DNA of 56,656 bases from Cyanobacteria bacterium SBLK (GCA_017746715.1 JAGHZQ010000086.1:1-56656); one strand, 5' to 3'; shown: positions 33,670 to 43,046, counted from the stretch's first letter. Notes: generated from the letters alone by a model not told the origin. Numbers and translations: made by a program.

Positions 33670-34626
33670 ATGCCTCTAGTCGCCTCTGCCACCGTCCCGG
33701 CAACCACCGCCAATCTCGGCCCCGGTTTTGATTGTATCGGTGCTGCTTTAACTTTATACAATCAATTTGATTTTGTCTGTCGGGAAGAACCCGATGCGCC
33801 TCCGGTAAGTATAAACGTACCGGGATCCCAATCTTCTTTGATTAGCAAAGATAAAAGCAATCTCGTCTATCAAGCATTTAAGCGACTGTACGACCATCTC
33901 GATCAAGATCCTCCCCCCGTAGAAATTACGATTAAAATGAGCATTCCCCTAGCGCGAGGTTTGGGAAGTTCGGCGACGGCAATTATTGGAGGATTATTGG
34001 GAGCCAATCAATTAGCGGGGACTCCTCTAGGCGATACGGAAATTCTGCAACTGGCGATCGCGATCGAAGGACATCCCGATAATATCGTTCCGGCATTATT
34101 GGGAGGATGTCGCCTCGCTGCTGCCAGTCAAAGCGAGATGGGGATGAGTTGGCAAATTTGCGATGTGACTTGGCACGAAAGCATCATTCCCACGATCGCG
34201 GTGCCGAATTTTGCCCTCTCGACGGAAAAAGCGCGATCGGTTTTGCCTTTTGAAGTGAGTCGAAGCGATGCAATTTTTAATATTTCTCGTTTGGGATTGC
34301 TTTTGCGAGGATTGGAAAAGGGAGATGAAAATTGGTTGCGAACGGCTTTGCAAGATAAAATTCACCAACCCTATCGCCAAATTCTCATTCCCGGTTATAA
34401 AGCCGTCCAAAAAGCGGCGATGGATGCGGGGGCTTATGGGATGGTAATTAGCGGTGCGGGACCGTCATTGTTGGCTCTGGCTCACTTCCAAAAAGCCAAA
34501 GAGGTTGCGGCGGCTATGGCGGAAGCGTGGAATGCAGAAGGAATCGCCGCTCAAGCTCGTCCCTTAAATATCGATGGGAATGGGGCGAGGAGTCGTCGAG
34601 AAATGGTAACGCGGCGGATGCGGTAG
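33670..34626 (+). CDS. thrB: Homoserine kinase ThrB
   Basis: A 318-residue GHMP kinase that phosphorylates homoserine for threonine synthesis. The N-terminal motif VPATTANLGPGFDCIGAAL, the ATP loop PLARGLGSSATAIIGGLLGA and the C-terminal GAYGMVISGAGPSLLAL are all intact. Length is normal for the family. It starts only 6 bp after the SGNH gene on the same strand, so it may be read from the same transcript although functionally unrelated. Confidence 0.95.
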   Translation: MPLVASATVPATTANLGPGFDCIGAALTLYNQFDFVCREEPDAPPVSINVPGSQSSLISKDKSNLVYQAFKRLYDHLDQDPPPVEITIKMSIPLARGLGSSATAIIGGLLGANQLAGTPLGDTEILQLAIAIEGHPDNIVPALLGGCRLAAASQSEMGMSWQICDVTWHESIIPTIAVPNFALSTEKARSVLPFEVSRSDAIFNISRLGLLLRGLEKGDENWLRTALQDKIHQPYRQILIPGYKAVQKAAMDAGAYGMVISGAGPSLLALAHFQKAKEVAAAMAEAWNAEGIAAQARPLNIDGNGARSRREMVTRRMR

Positions 34627-34697
34627 GGGATTTTTTTTGCGATCGCACTTCCCAAGACTGGAAAGAATTTGTTAAACTATTTCTTAGTGCGAAGTTT

Positions 34698-34770
34698 GCT
34701 TCTGTAGCTCAATTGGTAGAGCATCTCACTTGTAATGAGACGGTTGCAGGTTCAAGTCCTGTCAGAAGCT
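34698..34770 (+). tRNA. tRNA-Thr (TGT)
   Basis: A 73-nt cloverleaf. Acceptor GCTTCTG pairs with CAGAAGC, discriminator T. The D arm contains AGCTCAATTGGTAGAGC, the anticodon loop is CTTGTAA with TGT, and the T arm contains GGTTCAAGTCC. CCA is not encoded. It lies 71 bp after thrB. Confidence 0.95.
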
Positions 34771-35081
34771 CTAAATTAAAACCCAATCAAATCAACGCTC
34801 TCAGCGTATTACTCAACTTTGCTTGCGAATCATTAAAACGATTATATAATCAAAAACTTGTAGAACATCTTAATTGATATAAAAAAATGATCTGTTTGGG
34901 ATATAATGCTACCGAATTAGAAGATTTGCTTTTAAATGATTTGATTGAGAGAAGAGAGGCAATACAAATTGTTATACGCGCAACAAAGTCATACTTAAAC
35001 TAACAAAAATAATCCAAATCCGCGAGGGATTGAGAATCCTAAAGATCCCTCGATTGGGGCGGGCATTGCCCGCCCTTAAAT
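34771..35081. other. Gene-free interval with palindromes
   Basis: About 310 bp with no credible gene. The left part is A/T-rich. The right end carries a nested inverted repeat (CGAGGGAT at 35023-35030 with ATCCCTCG at 35045-35052) and a strong GC palindrome, GGGCGGGCA/TGCCCGCCC, at 35057-35075. The second is just beyond the stop of the minus-strand gene at 35082 and may end its transcription, though no T-run follows on that strand. Confidence 0.5.
35057..35075 (-). terminator. GC-rich palindrome after the 35082-35615 gene
   Basis: GGGCGGGCATTGCCCGCCC can fold into a 9-bp stem with almost no loop. It is 7 bp beyond the stop codon. It resembles dispersed cyanobacterial palindromes as much as a classical intrinsic terminator, since no U-tract follows. 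Confidence 0.4.
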
Positions 35082-35615
35082 TTAAGTTAAAACAAAATCA
35101 ACTTCATCGGTTCCATCCGTTGTACTTTGACCGGACGTAATTAAGTCTCCATTGACTTCAACCGCAAAAGGCGTATCTTCTAAATTGATATTGTAATCCG
35201 TTGTATCGAGGGTATAGCCGACACTGGCAACCATTTTCCGGCCTGCATCGGTATATAAAAAAGCCATCATTTGTTTTTTATTTTTTTGGGTATCGTCTGC
35301 CCAAATCACCATATATTGTTGCCCTTGATAATCAAAAACTCGCGGGGCGCGATCGGGGACGTAACGGCCGGGATCGCCAAAACTTTTATCGAGAAATGTT
35401 TGCACGGAACTAGATTTTACTGACGCATAAGCAACTTCTGCTGTCGAGGAAGGTTCTGCATCGTCGTCAACCGGTTCGAGGATATCGGGTTCGTCTTCGC
35501 TAACCGCATCCTCATCCTTTCCTCGCTTTTTAAAAAAATCGACTGCGAGTTTCGTTCCGATCGCCCCTGCCGTCGCAACGCCGGCCGCCGCTAAAATATT
35601 TCGTAGTTTGCTCAT
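35082..35615 (-). CDS. Hypothetical protein with N-terminal hydrophobic segment
   Basis: A 177-residue protein I cannot assign to a named family. The N-terminus (ILAAAGVATAGAIGTKLAVD) is a short hydrophobic anchor or uncleaved signal. An acidic linker (EDEPDILEPVDDDAEPSSTA) follows, then a folded region with PRVFDYQGQQYMVIWADDTQ and YTDAGRKMVASVGYTLDT and a Thr/Asp-rich C-terminus. Conserved-looking YQGQQYMVIW suggests a small beta domain exposed outside the inner membrane or in the cytoplasm; topology is unclear. It is divergent from glyS. Confidence 0.7.
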   Translation of the reverse strand: MSKLRNILAAAGVATAGAIGTKLAVDFFKKRGKDEDAVSEDEPDILEPVDDDAEPSSTAEVAYASVKSSSVQTFLDKSFGDPGRYVPDRAPRVFDYQGQQYMVIWADDTQKNKKQMMAFLYTDAGRKMVASVGYTLDTTDYNINLEDTPFAVEVNGDLITSGQSTTDGTDEVDFVLT

Positions 35616-35770
35616 TTTTCTCCGAGTTTGGGTTAATCAACGCTATCGTGTCTCGATCCCATCGCGATCGCGCCAAATTTTAACATTTGCTTTATCCGCA
35701 GGGAAGTTGGACAGAACGCGGTAAACTATCTAAATTGGCGAACTTTCGCAGGTTATTTTGCATCCCGCTC

Positions 35771-37927
35771 ATGTCAGATTTTCTCTTTGAACTCGGTACG
35801 GAAGAATTACCCGCCGATTTTGTTGCTAGCGCGATCGCGCAATGGCAGGCAAGCATTCCGAAAACTTTACAAGAGGCATTTTTAACTCCCGATACCTTAG
35901 AAGTTTACGCGACACCACGCCGTTTGGCCGTTCTGTTAAAAGGTCTTCGTGCCAAACAACCCGATCGCGAAGAAGAAATTAAAGGTCCTCCTGCTAAAGT
36001 TGCGTTTAAAGATGGCAAACCCACCAAGGCATTAGAAGGATTTGCTCGCAAGCAAGGAATAGAAGTTGATGCGATCGAGCTGCGAGAAACTCCAAAGGGA
36101 GAATTTGTTTTCGTACAAAAGCAAATTATCGGACGAGATGCAAAAGAGATTTTAACAGAACTGATTCCGCAATGGATTGACAGTTTGGAAGGACGCAGAT
36201 TTATGCGTTGGGGAGATGGAGATGTCCGTTTTCCGAGACCTTTACGCTGGTTGGTGGTTTTATGGAATAAAGAGGTTTTACCTGTTGAATTCGTTAATGG
36301 TTCGACGACGTTAAATAGCGATCGCTTCTCCCGAGGGCATCGGATTTTACATCCCGACCCCATATCGATTCCCCAAGCCAAAGATTATCTAAAATCTCTA
36401 CAAAAGGCGTTTGTAGAAGCCGATCCGACTGCACGAAAATCTCTCATTCAAGAACAGATTGCTACGGTTGCAAAATCTATCGAAGGTTATGCAGAAATAA
36501 CGTCAGAACTGCTAGAGGAAGTTGTAGATATTGTCGAATATCCCAATGCTGTATTGGGAAAATTTGATGAAGAATTCCTCGAACTTCCTCCCGAAGTGAT
36601 TAAAACAGTGATGGTCACGCACCAGCGCTATTTTCCAGTGAAAAAGACCGAAGCAGAAAATAGCGCTCTGTTTCCCAATTTTATCACGATTTCTAACGGC
36701 GATCCTAAAAAAGCAGAAATTATTGCGACGGGAAATGCTAAAGTGATTCGTGCTAGATTGGCGGACGCTCAATTCTTTTATAAGGCTGATTGCGACGAAC
36801 GTTTAGAAACTTTTTTACCGCAGCTTGAAACCGTCACCTTTCAAGCTGATTTAGGCTCGATGCGCGATAAAGTCGATCGCTTAATTGAAGTCGCAGAAGA
36901 GATAAGCAAGCAGTTAGAACTCGAGGAAGAACAAGTAGCGATCGTCGAGCGATCGGCATTGCTTTGTAAAGCCGACCTGATGACCCAAATGATTTACGAA
37001 TTCCCCGAATTGCAGGGAATTATGGGGCAAAAATACGCTCGGGTCAGTGGCGAACTAGAGGCAGTAGCAACAGCAATTTTCGAGCATTATTTACCGCGTA
37101 ATGCTGACGATCTCATGCCGGAAACATTAGCCGGTCAGATCGTCGGAATTGCCGATCGCTTAGATACGCTGGTTAACATTTTTGGGTTGGGAATGATTCC
37201 TACAGGGTCTTCCGATCCCTTTGCCTTGCGTCGCGGGGGCAATTCCATTGTTAATATTATCTGGCAGGGAAATCTGAGTATTAACCTTGCGGATCTCATT
37301 GCTCAATTTTCTCGCGACTTTATTGAAAATCATGGCGATCGCGAATCTCCAGCCGCAGCTTTAGAAGAGTTCTTTTTGCAACGCATTCGTACTCTCTTAC
37401 AAGAAGAGAAAAAGATCGATTACGATTTAGTGAATGCCGTTTTAGGGGAAGGCGATCGCGAATATAAAGAACGCGCTTTACAAGACTTACTCGATGTTCG
37501 CGATCGCGCTCTATTCTTACAAAAAATTCGCAATAATAAAGTCCTCGATACTATTTACGAAACAGTCAACCGATCTGCACGCCTCGCTGTAAAAGGGGAT
37601 TTGGATACAAACCCTCTAAATCCTACATCTGTCGTCGATCCCAAACTATTCGAGAAACCTTCAGAACAAGCCTTTTACGATAGTTTGGTCTCTTTAGTCT
37701 CGCAAACGGAAACCGCGCGTCAGGAGCGCAACTATCAACTTTTGGTAGATGGTTTGGCAAAAATTGCCCCCGTTGTTAGTACCTTTTTTGATGGGGAAGA
37801 AAGCGTACTGATTATGGCAGAAGATGCAGGCATTCAAAAAAATCGCCTCAATCTCCTCGGATTGTTACGCAATCATGCCCGAGTTTTAGCAGATTTTGGA
37901 GAAATTGTCAAAGAAGGGAGTCACTAA
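35771..37927 (+). CDS. glyS: Glycyl-tRNA synthetase beta subunit
   Basis: A 718-residue beta subunit of the bacterial alpha2-beta2 glycyl-tRNA synthetase, which binds tRNA-Gly and supports aminoacylation. The N-terminus LFELGTEELPADFVASAIAQ, the ATPRRLAVLLKGL segment, GHRILHP and VTHQRYFPVKK, the HD-like region and the C-terminal DALRR-like anticodon-binding domain are all in order. ATG at 35771 matches the family start MSDFLFELGTEELP; the longer frame upstream is not supported. glyQ is not in the window. A tandem of CCAATAACTAATAATCAACA separates it from murD. Confidence 0.95.
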   Translation: MSDFLFELGTEELPADFVASAIAQWQASIPKTLQEAFLTPDTLEVYATPRRLAVLLKGLRAKQPDREEEIKGPPAKVAFKDGKPTKALEGFARKQGIEVDAIELRETPKGEFVFVQKQIIGRDAKEILTELIPQWIDSLEGRRFMRWGDGDVRFPRPLRWLVVLWNKEVLPVEFVNGSTTLNSDRFSRGHRILHPDPISIPQAKDYLKSLQKAFVEADPTARKSLIQEQIATVAKSIEGYAEITSELLEEVVDIVEYPNAVLGKFDEEFLELPPEVIKTVMVTHQRYFPVKKTEAENSALFPNFITISNGDPKKAEIIATGNAKVIRARLADAQFFYKADCDERLETFLPQLETVTFQADLGSMRDKVDRLIEVAEEISKQLELEEEQVAIVERSALLCKADLMTQMIYEFPELQGIMGQKYARVSGELEAVATAIFEHYLPRNADDLMPETLAGQIVGIADRLDTLVNIFGLGMIPTGSSDPFALRRGGNSIVNIIWQGNLSINLADLIAQFSRDFIENHGDRESPAAALEEFFLQRIRTLLQEEKKIDYDLVNAVLGEGDREYKERALQDLLDVRDRALFLQKIRNNKVLDTIYETVNRSARLAVKGDLDTNPLNPTSVVDPKLFEKPSEQAFYDSLVSLVSQTETARQERNYQLLVDGLAKIAPVVSTFFDGEESVLIMAEDAGIQKNRLNLLGLLRNHARVLADFGEIVKEGSH

Positions 37928-37963
37928 CAATTAATAACCAATAACTAATAATCAACAACCAAT

Positions 37964-39352
37964 ATGAAAAAAGCGCATATTATTGGACTGGGGCGATCGG
38001 GTGCAGCTGCCGCGCGTTTGTTAAAACAACAAGGATGGGAAGTAGAAGTTGGCGATCGCGGAACTTCTCCAAATTTATACCCTTTCAAAGAAACACTAGA
38101 AAAAGAAGGGGTAACGGTTAAGTTGGGTTATACTTTAACTTTAGATAATCCTCCCGATCTCATCGTTGTTAGCCCCGGAGTGCCTTGGGATATTCCCCTA
38201 TTGATCGAAGCACGAGAAAAAGCGATCGATACGATTGGGGAAATGGAACTCGCTTGGCGGTTTTTAAAAACTTCTCCTTGGGTGGGAATTACGGGAACAA
38301 ATGGCAAAACTACGACAACCGCTCTAATTGCAGCAATTTTTAAAGAAGCAGAATTAAATACCCACGCTTGCGGCAATATCGGTTATGCTGCTTGCGAATT
38401 GGCAATTAATCAATCTAGTAGGGACGTTGCCTGCAACGTCCCTACACCAACGAATTCTTACGATTGGATTGTTGCGGAAATTAGCAGCTATCAAATTGAA
38501 TCTTCTCGAGAACTTGCACCTGAAATCGGCATTTGGACGACGTTTACTCCCGATCATTTGGCTCGTCACTATACCTTAGATAATTATTATCAAATTAAAG
38601 CCTCGCTTTTGCGGCGTTCTCAAAAACAAATTTTGAATGGAGACGATCCTTACCTGCGAAATGTAGGTCTTGAAGACTGGAATGATGCTTATTGGACGAG
38701 CGTTTTGGGTACAGAAAAACTATTGTGCGAACCGGCACGAGGAATTTATATTGAGGAGGGTTGGATCGTTGCATTTCAAGAGAAAATTGCGCCGACAAAC
38801 TCCTTGAAAATGTTAGGCGATCATAACTTGCAAAATCTTTTAATGTCCGTGGGTGCGGCACGTTTGGCAGGGATAGAGAAAGAGGCGATCGCATCGGCAA
38901 TTACAAAATTTCCCGGCGTTCCCCATCGTCTCGAATCCATTTGCACTCATTCGAGGATAACATTTATTAATGATAGTAAAGCCACTAATTATGATGCCGC
39001 AGAAGTCGGTTTAAAGGCCATTCCAGAAGCAACCATTTTAATTGCAGGAGGAGAGGCAAAAGTCGGAGACGATCGCGCATGGATCGAAGCGATTAAACGC
39101 AAAGCAAAAGCTGTTTTATTAATCGGAGATGCCGCATCGGTTTTTAGTCGGCGCTTGCAAGAAAATGGTTACAATCGATGGGAAATTGTCGAAACAATGG
39201 ATAAGGCGATCGTCCGAGGATTTGAATTGGCAAAACAACACAATATTTCTACTGTATTATTATCCCCTGCTTGTGCGAGTTTTGACCAATATCAAAGTTT
39301 TGAACATCGGGGCGACCATTTTCGAGAATTGTGTTTGGCACTTGAACTTTGA
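37964..39352 (+). CDS. murD: UDP-N-acetylmuramoyl-alanine:D-glutamate ligase MurD
   Basis: MurD adds D-Glu to UDP-MurNAc-L-Ala in peptidoglycan synthesis. The 462-residue protein shows the Rossmann-like N-domain (HIIGLGRSGAAAARLLKQQG), the ATP motif GITGTNGKTTTTALIAAIF, the NTHACGNIG segment, the SSYQIE motif and the C-terminal INDSKATNYDAAEVGLKA. A 28-bp perfect-arm palindrome (38418-38445) is inserted in frame at about residue 152, adding roughly a dozen residues (SSRDVACNVPTPTN) between ELAIN and YDWIVAEISS. The loop is outside the motifs, so activity is probably kept. It lies 36 bp after glyS. Confidence 0.95.
   Translation: MKKAHIIGLGRSGAAAARLLKQQGWEVEVGDRGTSPNLYPFKETLEKEGVTVKLGYTLTLDNPPDLIVVSPGVPWDIPLLIEAREKAIDTIGEMELAWRFLKTSPWVGITGTNGKTTTTALIAAIFKEAELNTHACGNIGYAACELAINQSSRDVACNVPTPTNSYDWIVAEISSYQIESSRELAPEIGIWTTFTPDHLARHYTLDNYYQIKASLLRRSQKQILNGDDPYLRNVGLEDWNDAYWTSVLGTEKLLCEPARGIYIEEGWIVAFQEKIAPTNSLKMLGDHNLQNLLMSVGAARLAGIEKEAIASAITKFPGVPHRLESICTHSRITFINDSKATNYDAAEVGLKAIPEATILIAGGEAKVGDDRAWIEAIKRKAKAVLLIGDAASVFSRRLQENGYNRWEIVETMDKAIVRGFELAKQHNISTVLLSPACASFDQYQSFEHRGDHFRELCLALEL
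38418..38445. repeat. Palindromic repeat inserted in murD
   Basis: GTAGGGACGTTGC, a 2-base spacer, and its exact reverse complement GCAACGTCCCTAC. This is the form of a dispersed palindromic element common in cyanobacterial intergenic DNA. Here it is inside an essential gene and in frame. Confidence 0.95.
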
Positions 39353-39362
39353 TATAATTATT

Positions 39363-41027
39363 TTATTTCTTCCGATAGCGAGTTTCTTGAACCACATTAC
39401 CCAATCCTTGAATAATTCCTTGTCCGATCAAACCGATCGCCCTACCAATAACTTGCGTTAAAACATAGACGACTCCCCTGCCTAAAAATGCTATAACCGC
39501 GCGGATTCTCGGGGCGAGAGAATCGCGAGTTTCGAGAGCGAGCGTGACGATAAACGGAATTCCTTGCAACGCTTCTAAATCCTGCAAGCGAGGGGCAGAA
39601 ATCGATTTAATTTGGATTTGACTCCCCTCGATTACCAATAGGCGATAGCGACTCTCAAAAATGGCTTTAGGTTCGAGAAAATAGCGATCTTGACGAAACT
39701 GCCAAGAGAGTTCGTTTCGCAAGCGAGCAATCTCTCGCGAAGAGATAAAATTGCGATCGTAGAGAGTATATTTTATCGCTTCCTCTTCTGCCAATTGATT
39801 GAGGAGAAATTGCATCGTTCCCCTCGCAATATAAATGGTGAGGTTATCCAACAAATCTGCTGCTCTCGCTTTGGCTTCTGGAGATTCGTGACGATAACTC
39901 ACATTGTCGATCGCGATCGCGCTATCGTAAAGCAAGTAATCTAAGAGTTCAAAAACCAAAGGAATGCGTTGCAATTGACTATCCGCGATCGCAAGAGAAT
40001 CTTGTCGCACTAAATCGACAATAGAAATATTATCTCTATCTGGCGGATAATATTTACTGACAAATTCAACAGTCGTTTTCTGCCAAACTTCCCCAAGAAA
40101 AAGATCGATTCGCGATGATAATTCCTCGCGAGTGACTTTCAAAAAGTGCAACTCTTCTAAAACGTCTTGGAGTTGTCGGACAGTTAAATAAAGAAGTTCT
40201 TGTCGTTTATCCGATTGTAATATATCCAGTTCTAAGGTTAATTTCGTTTGATTTCTTACTCCTAATTGAATCTTGTTTAAAAGCGCCTCTAAAGGGTAAG
40301 GAATCGCCACTAATTCCCCTGAAGTGGGAGGAGTTGTTGGAGGTGTTTGCGGCGGTTCTGAGGCAACGGGAGGAGCGATCGCAACTTCTACGGGAAGCAG
40401 GCGATCCACGAGCGATCGCGCGGTCTTAAGTTCCCGTTGGCGACCCTGCCAATAGAACCAATCAAAGGTCGGTAAATCGGATTTTTGTAACTGCCGTTCG
40501 ATCCCGACCAAACTTTTTTCAATTTGAGCCAACCCCGAGCGCCGCAAATTTAATAACCATTGTGGAGGAGAAGGAGGAACCGATAATTGTAGATTGAGGG
40601 GTTGCAAATACGTTGAAGTTTGTGCCGGCCATGCTGTATTTCCTGCTACAATTTTCCGTAAAATTTGCACTAATTCTTCAATGGCCGTTCCTTTGGGGAG
40701 ATATCCTTCAACCCCGAGAGCGCGGAGAGATTTTAAGAGACGAGATTCGGCGGTCGCCGTGAGTAAAAGGACTCGAAGATCGGGATAATTCTCTTCGATC
40801 TGTTGAAAAAAATGTAAGGGATCGATCGCTCGAGTCGGGGAAGGAAGATCGGCGATCGCGATTAAATTCTCTCTATCTGTTAATGCGGCTAATGTTGAGA
40901 TCGCCTTCGCCGTATCGACGCGATCGCAAATTTCAATATCGTCAAATGCAGCCAAAGCAGTGACAAGACCCAAGGAAAAAATCGGATCGTCGTCAATCAG
41001 TAAGAGTTGTAGGGAGCGTTCGCTCAT
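39363..41027 (-). CDS. REC-DUF3685 (Ycf55-like) protein
   Basis: A 554-residue cyanobacterial protein. The N-terminal receiver-like domain (about 1-130) begins LQLLLIDDDPIFSLGLVTAL, has Asp at IAIADLPSPTRAID and a KGTAIEELVQILRKI end similar to NarL-type receivers. No helix-turn-helix follows. The remaining 400 residues match DUF3685, related to plastid Ycf55 (LLPVEVAIAPPVASEPPQTP linker, then FVSKYYPPDRDNISIVDLVR and AEEEAIKYTLYDRNFISSRE). A C-terminal hydrophobic stretch (IRAVIAFLGRGVVYVLTQVI) suggests membrane contact. Function is unknown. It is convergent with murD (10 bp between stops). Confidence 0.8.
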   Translation of the reverse strand: MSERSLQLLLIDDDPIFSLGLVTALAAFDDIEICDRVDTAKAISTLAALTDRENLIAIADLPSPTRAIDPLHFFQQIEENYPDLRVLLLTATAESRLLKSLRALGVEGYLPKGTAIEELVQILRKIVAGNTAWPAQTSTYLQPLNLQLSVPPSPPQWLLNLRRSGLAQIEKSLVGIERQLQKSDLPTFDWFYWQGRQRELKTARSLVDRLLPVEVAIAPPVASEPPQTPPTTPPTSGELVAIPYPLEALLNKIQLGVRNQTKLTLELDILQSDKRQELLYLTVRQLQDVLEELHFLKVTREELSSRIDLFLGEVWQKTTVEFVSKYYPPDRDNISIVDLVRQDSLAIADSQLQRIPLVFELLDYLLYDSAIAIDNVSYRHESPEAKARAADLLDNLTIYIARGTMQFLLNQLAEEEAIKYTLYDRNFISSREIARLRNELSWQFRQDRYFLEPKAIFESRYRLLVIEGSQIQIKSISAPRLQDLEALQGIPFIVTLALETRDSLAPRIRAVIAFLGRGVVYVLTQVIGRAIGLIGQGIIQGLGNVVQETRYRKK

Positions 41028-41213
41028 TTTAGGGATCGGTTAGCGGTGAGTCGCTTATCAACTGTCAGGGATCGATCGTTAATTATCAATGATGACTTAT
41101 CGATTTGACAATCTTCCCGTAGTAAATCATGTAAAGTAAAGTAACTTTCCCGCGATCGGGTGTATTTCTCAGCAACAAGGACAAATCAACAAGGGCAAAT
41201 CCGGAGCAAAATT

Positions 41214-42296
41214 ATGGATATTGGTATTCCTAAAGAAATTAAAGACCAAGAGTTTCGCGTTGGGTTGAGTCCGAGTAGTGTCGGAGTATTGTGCAAGCAA
41301 AATCATCGCGTTTTTGTGGAAACCCAAGCGGGACAAGGCTCGGGGTTTAGCGATGGCGACTACGAAGGAGCAGGCGCGGCGATCGTGGCAACGGCAGCGG
41401 AAGCATGGGATCGAACTATGGTAGTTAAAGTGAAAGAACCGCTTCCTTCAGAATACTGCTTCTTACAAAAAGACCAGATTTTATTTACTTATCTTCATTT
41501 AGCTGCCGATCGCCAACTGACCGAAGCACTGATGAAATCGGGAGTCGTCGGTATTGCTTACGAAACGGTAGAATTACCCGATGGTAAATTGCCCCTCCTC
41601 GCCCCTATGAGCGTCATTGCCGGGCGGTTGGCGACACAATTCGGGGCGCGATACCTCGAGCGGCAACAAGGAGGGCGAGGCGTGCTTTTAGGGGGCATTC
41701 CAGGAGTGAGATCGGGGCGCGTGACGATTATCGGGGGCGGTGTCGTGGGGACGGAAGCGGCAAGAATAGCCGTCGGTTTGGGAGCGCAAGTCAAAATTAT
41801 CGATATTAATGTAGAACGCTTGAATTATTTAGAGATTTTATTTGGTTCGCGGGTAGAATTACTCTACAGCAGTCCCGCACAAATTGAAGAAGCGGTTAAG
41901 GATGCGGATTTGGCGATCGGGGCGGTGTTGGTAGTAGGAAAACGCCCTCCTACGTTAGTTTCTCGGGATTTGGTGGCACAAATGCGATCGGGATCGGTCA
42001 TTATCGATGTCGCAGTGGATCAAGGAGGCTGCATCGAAACCCTGCGCCCCACTTCTCACAGCAATCCCACTTATGTAGAGGAAGGAGTGGTTCATGTTGG
42101 CATTCCCAATATGCCCGGTGCGGTGCCTTGGACGGCAACGCAGGCATTAAATAATAGTACGCTACCCTATACAGTTAAGCTGGCAAATTACGGTTTAGAA
42201 GCGATTTCGATGGATTCTGCTCTCGCTTTGGGGGTTAATATCAAACACAATCAAATCGTTCATCCGGCAGTCAAAGAAGTTTTTTCCGATTTATAG
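41214..42296 (+). CDS. ald: Alanine dehydrogenase
   Basis: A 360-residue NAD-dependent L-alanine dehydrogenase that interconverts alanine with pyruvate and ammonia. The N-terminus MDIGIPKEIKDQEFRVGLSP, the pyruvate-binding Lys region (VVKVKEPLPSEY), the catalytic His in YLHLAADRQL and the NAD motif IIGGGVVGTEAARIAVGLGA are all present. ATG at 41214 starts exactly at the family N-terminus; the frame extends upstream only by chance. It is transcribed divergently from the DUF3685 gene. Confidence 0.95.
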   Translation: MDIGIPKEIKDQEFRVGLSPSSVGVLCKQNHRVFVETQAGQGSGFSDGDYEGAGAAIVATAAEAWDRTMVVKVKEPLPSEYCFLQKDQILFTYLHLAADRQLTEALMKSGVVGIAYETVELPDGKLPLLAPMSVIAGRLATQFGARYLERQQGGRGVLLGGIPGVRSGRVTIIGGGVVGTEAARIAVGLGAQVKIIDINVERLNYLEILFGSRVELLYSSPAQIEEAVKDADLAIGAVLVVGKRPPTLVSRDLVAQMRSGSVIIDVAVDQGGCIETLRPTSHSNPTYVEEGVVHVGIPNMPGAVPWTATQALNNSTLPYTVKLANYGLEAISMDSALALGVNIKHNQIVHPAVKEVFSDL

Positions 42297-42344
42297 TTTT
42301 GGGTTTTGAGAAGATGTGAAGGATTAGGAGCCAAACAACGAATA

Positions 42345-42440
42345 ACAACCCCCCTCTGTCTTTAAAAAGCGAAGCATCCTCTGGCTTCCCCCTTTCCAAG
42401 GGGGACGGGAGGGGGATTTCCAAGGGGGACGGGAGGGGAA
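42345..42440. repeat. Composite intergenic repeat with CCCC/GGGG arms
   Basis: AACCCCCCTCTGTCTTTAAA, then AAGCGAAGCATCCTCTGGCT, then two copies of TTCCAAGGGGGACGGGAGGG-type sequence. The middle part is the reverse complement of a segment embedded in the third hybrid kinase (15429-15463). The CCCCC and GGGGG runs can pair. Confidence 0.8.
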
Positions 42441-42482
42441 TAAGAGAGGGAGAGCAAGGGGAGAGAAAACAAACAACAAATA

Positions 42483-42983
42483 ATGAAAAAGATCCTTTTA
42501 ACTTCTTTTCAAACATGGATGCCTCATCAAACGTCTAATTCTTCTGACGATTTGCTGGCACGAGTACAAGAAGAAACTTTTAGCGATCGCGAGTTAATTT
42601 TCCTGCGAAATTTGCCCGTCGATACAGAAAAAGCGAGTCAAAAAGCGATCGCTTTGTTACAAGAAATCTCTTGCGATCGCATTGTTTGTTGCGGTATGGC
42701 AGAATCTCGCCAAGTTCTTACCGTAGAATCGAATGCCCGTCGGGGAAAAGAATGCTTGAAAACCGCGATCGCTTTGCCGACTTTAGTCTCTCAATTGAAC
42801 ACCACTCAAATCAGTCACGATGCGGGACAATTTGTTTGCGAGGGGTTGTATTTTAAAATACTCGATTATTTGCTGCGATTGCCCTCTTCTTGTTTGGGTC
42901 TGTTCGTTCACGTTCCCGTTTTAACCCCAGAAAATGAGACAGAAATCCTTGAGGATTTTAAAAAATTGTTGTCTCTGGTTTGA
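42483..42983 (+). CDS. Pyroglutamyl-peptidase I-like (C15 family) protein
   Basis: A 166-residue protein resembling pyroglutamyl peptidase I. KILLTSFQTW replaces the usual LLTGF opening. Glu74 (GMAESR), Cys119 (DAGQFVCEGLYF) and His143 (FVHVPV) fall in the positions of the C15 catalytic triad. It is clearly shorter than the usual 200-220 residues, lacking much of the region between about 80 and 110. Peptidase activity is plausible but the substrate pocket may differ. It follows the composite repeat, 186 bp after ald. Confidence 0.75.
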   Translation: MKKILLTSFQTWMPHQTSNSSDDLLARVQEETFSDRELIFLRNLPVDTEKASQKAIALLQEISCDRIVCCGMAESRQVLTVESNARRGKECLKTAIALPTLVSQLNTTQISHDAGQFVCEGLYFKILDYLLRLPSSCLGLFVHVPVLTPENETEILEDFKKLLSLV

Positions 42984-43046
42984 TTTGAGTTGTTTGAGGA
43001 TTGACGATCGCAAAATCGCTAAAACCTTCCTCAAATCTTTTTTAGT

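Noticed and set aside
34527..34877. Plus-strand open frame across the tRNA-Thr gene
   Set aside because: It overlaps thrB in another frame and runs through a clear tRNA.
36512..36772. Minus-strand frame opposite glyS
   Set aside because: It is a shadow of a well-supported synthetase gene and has no domain features.
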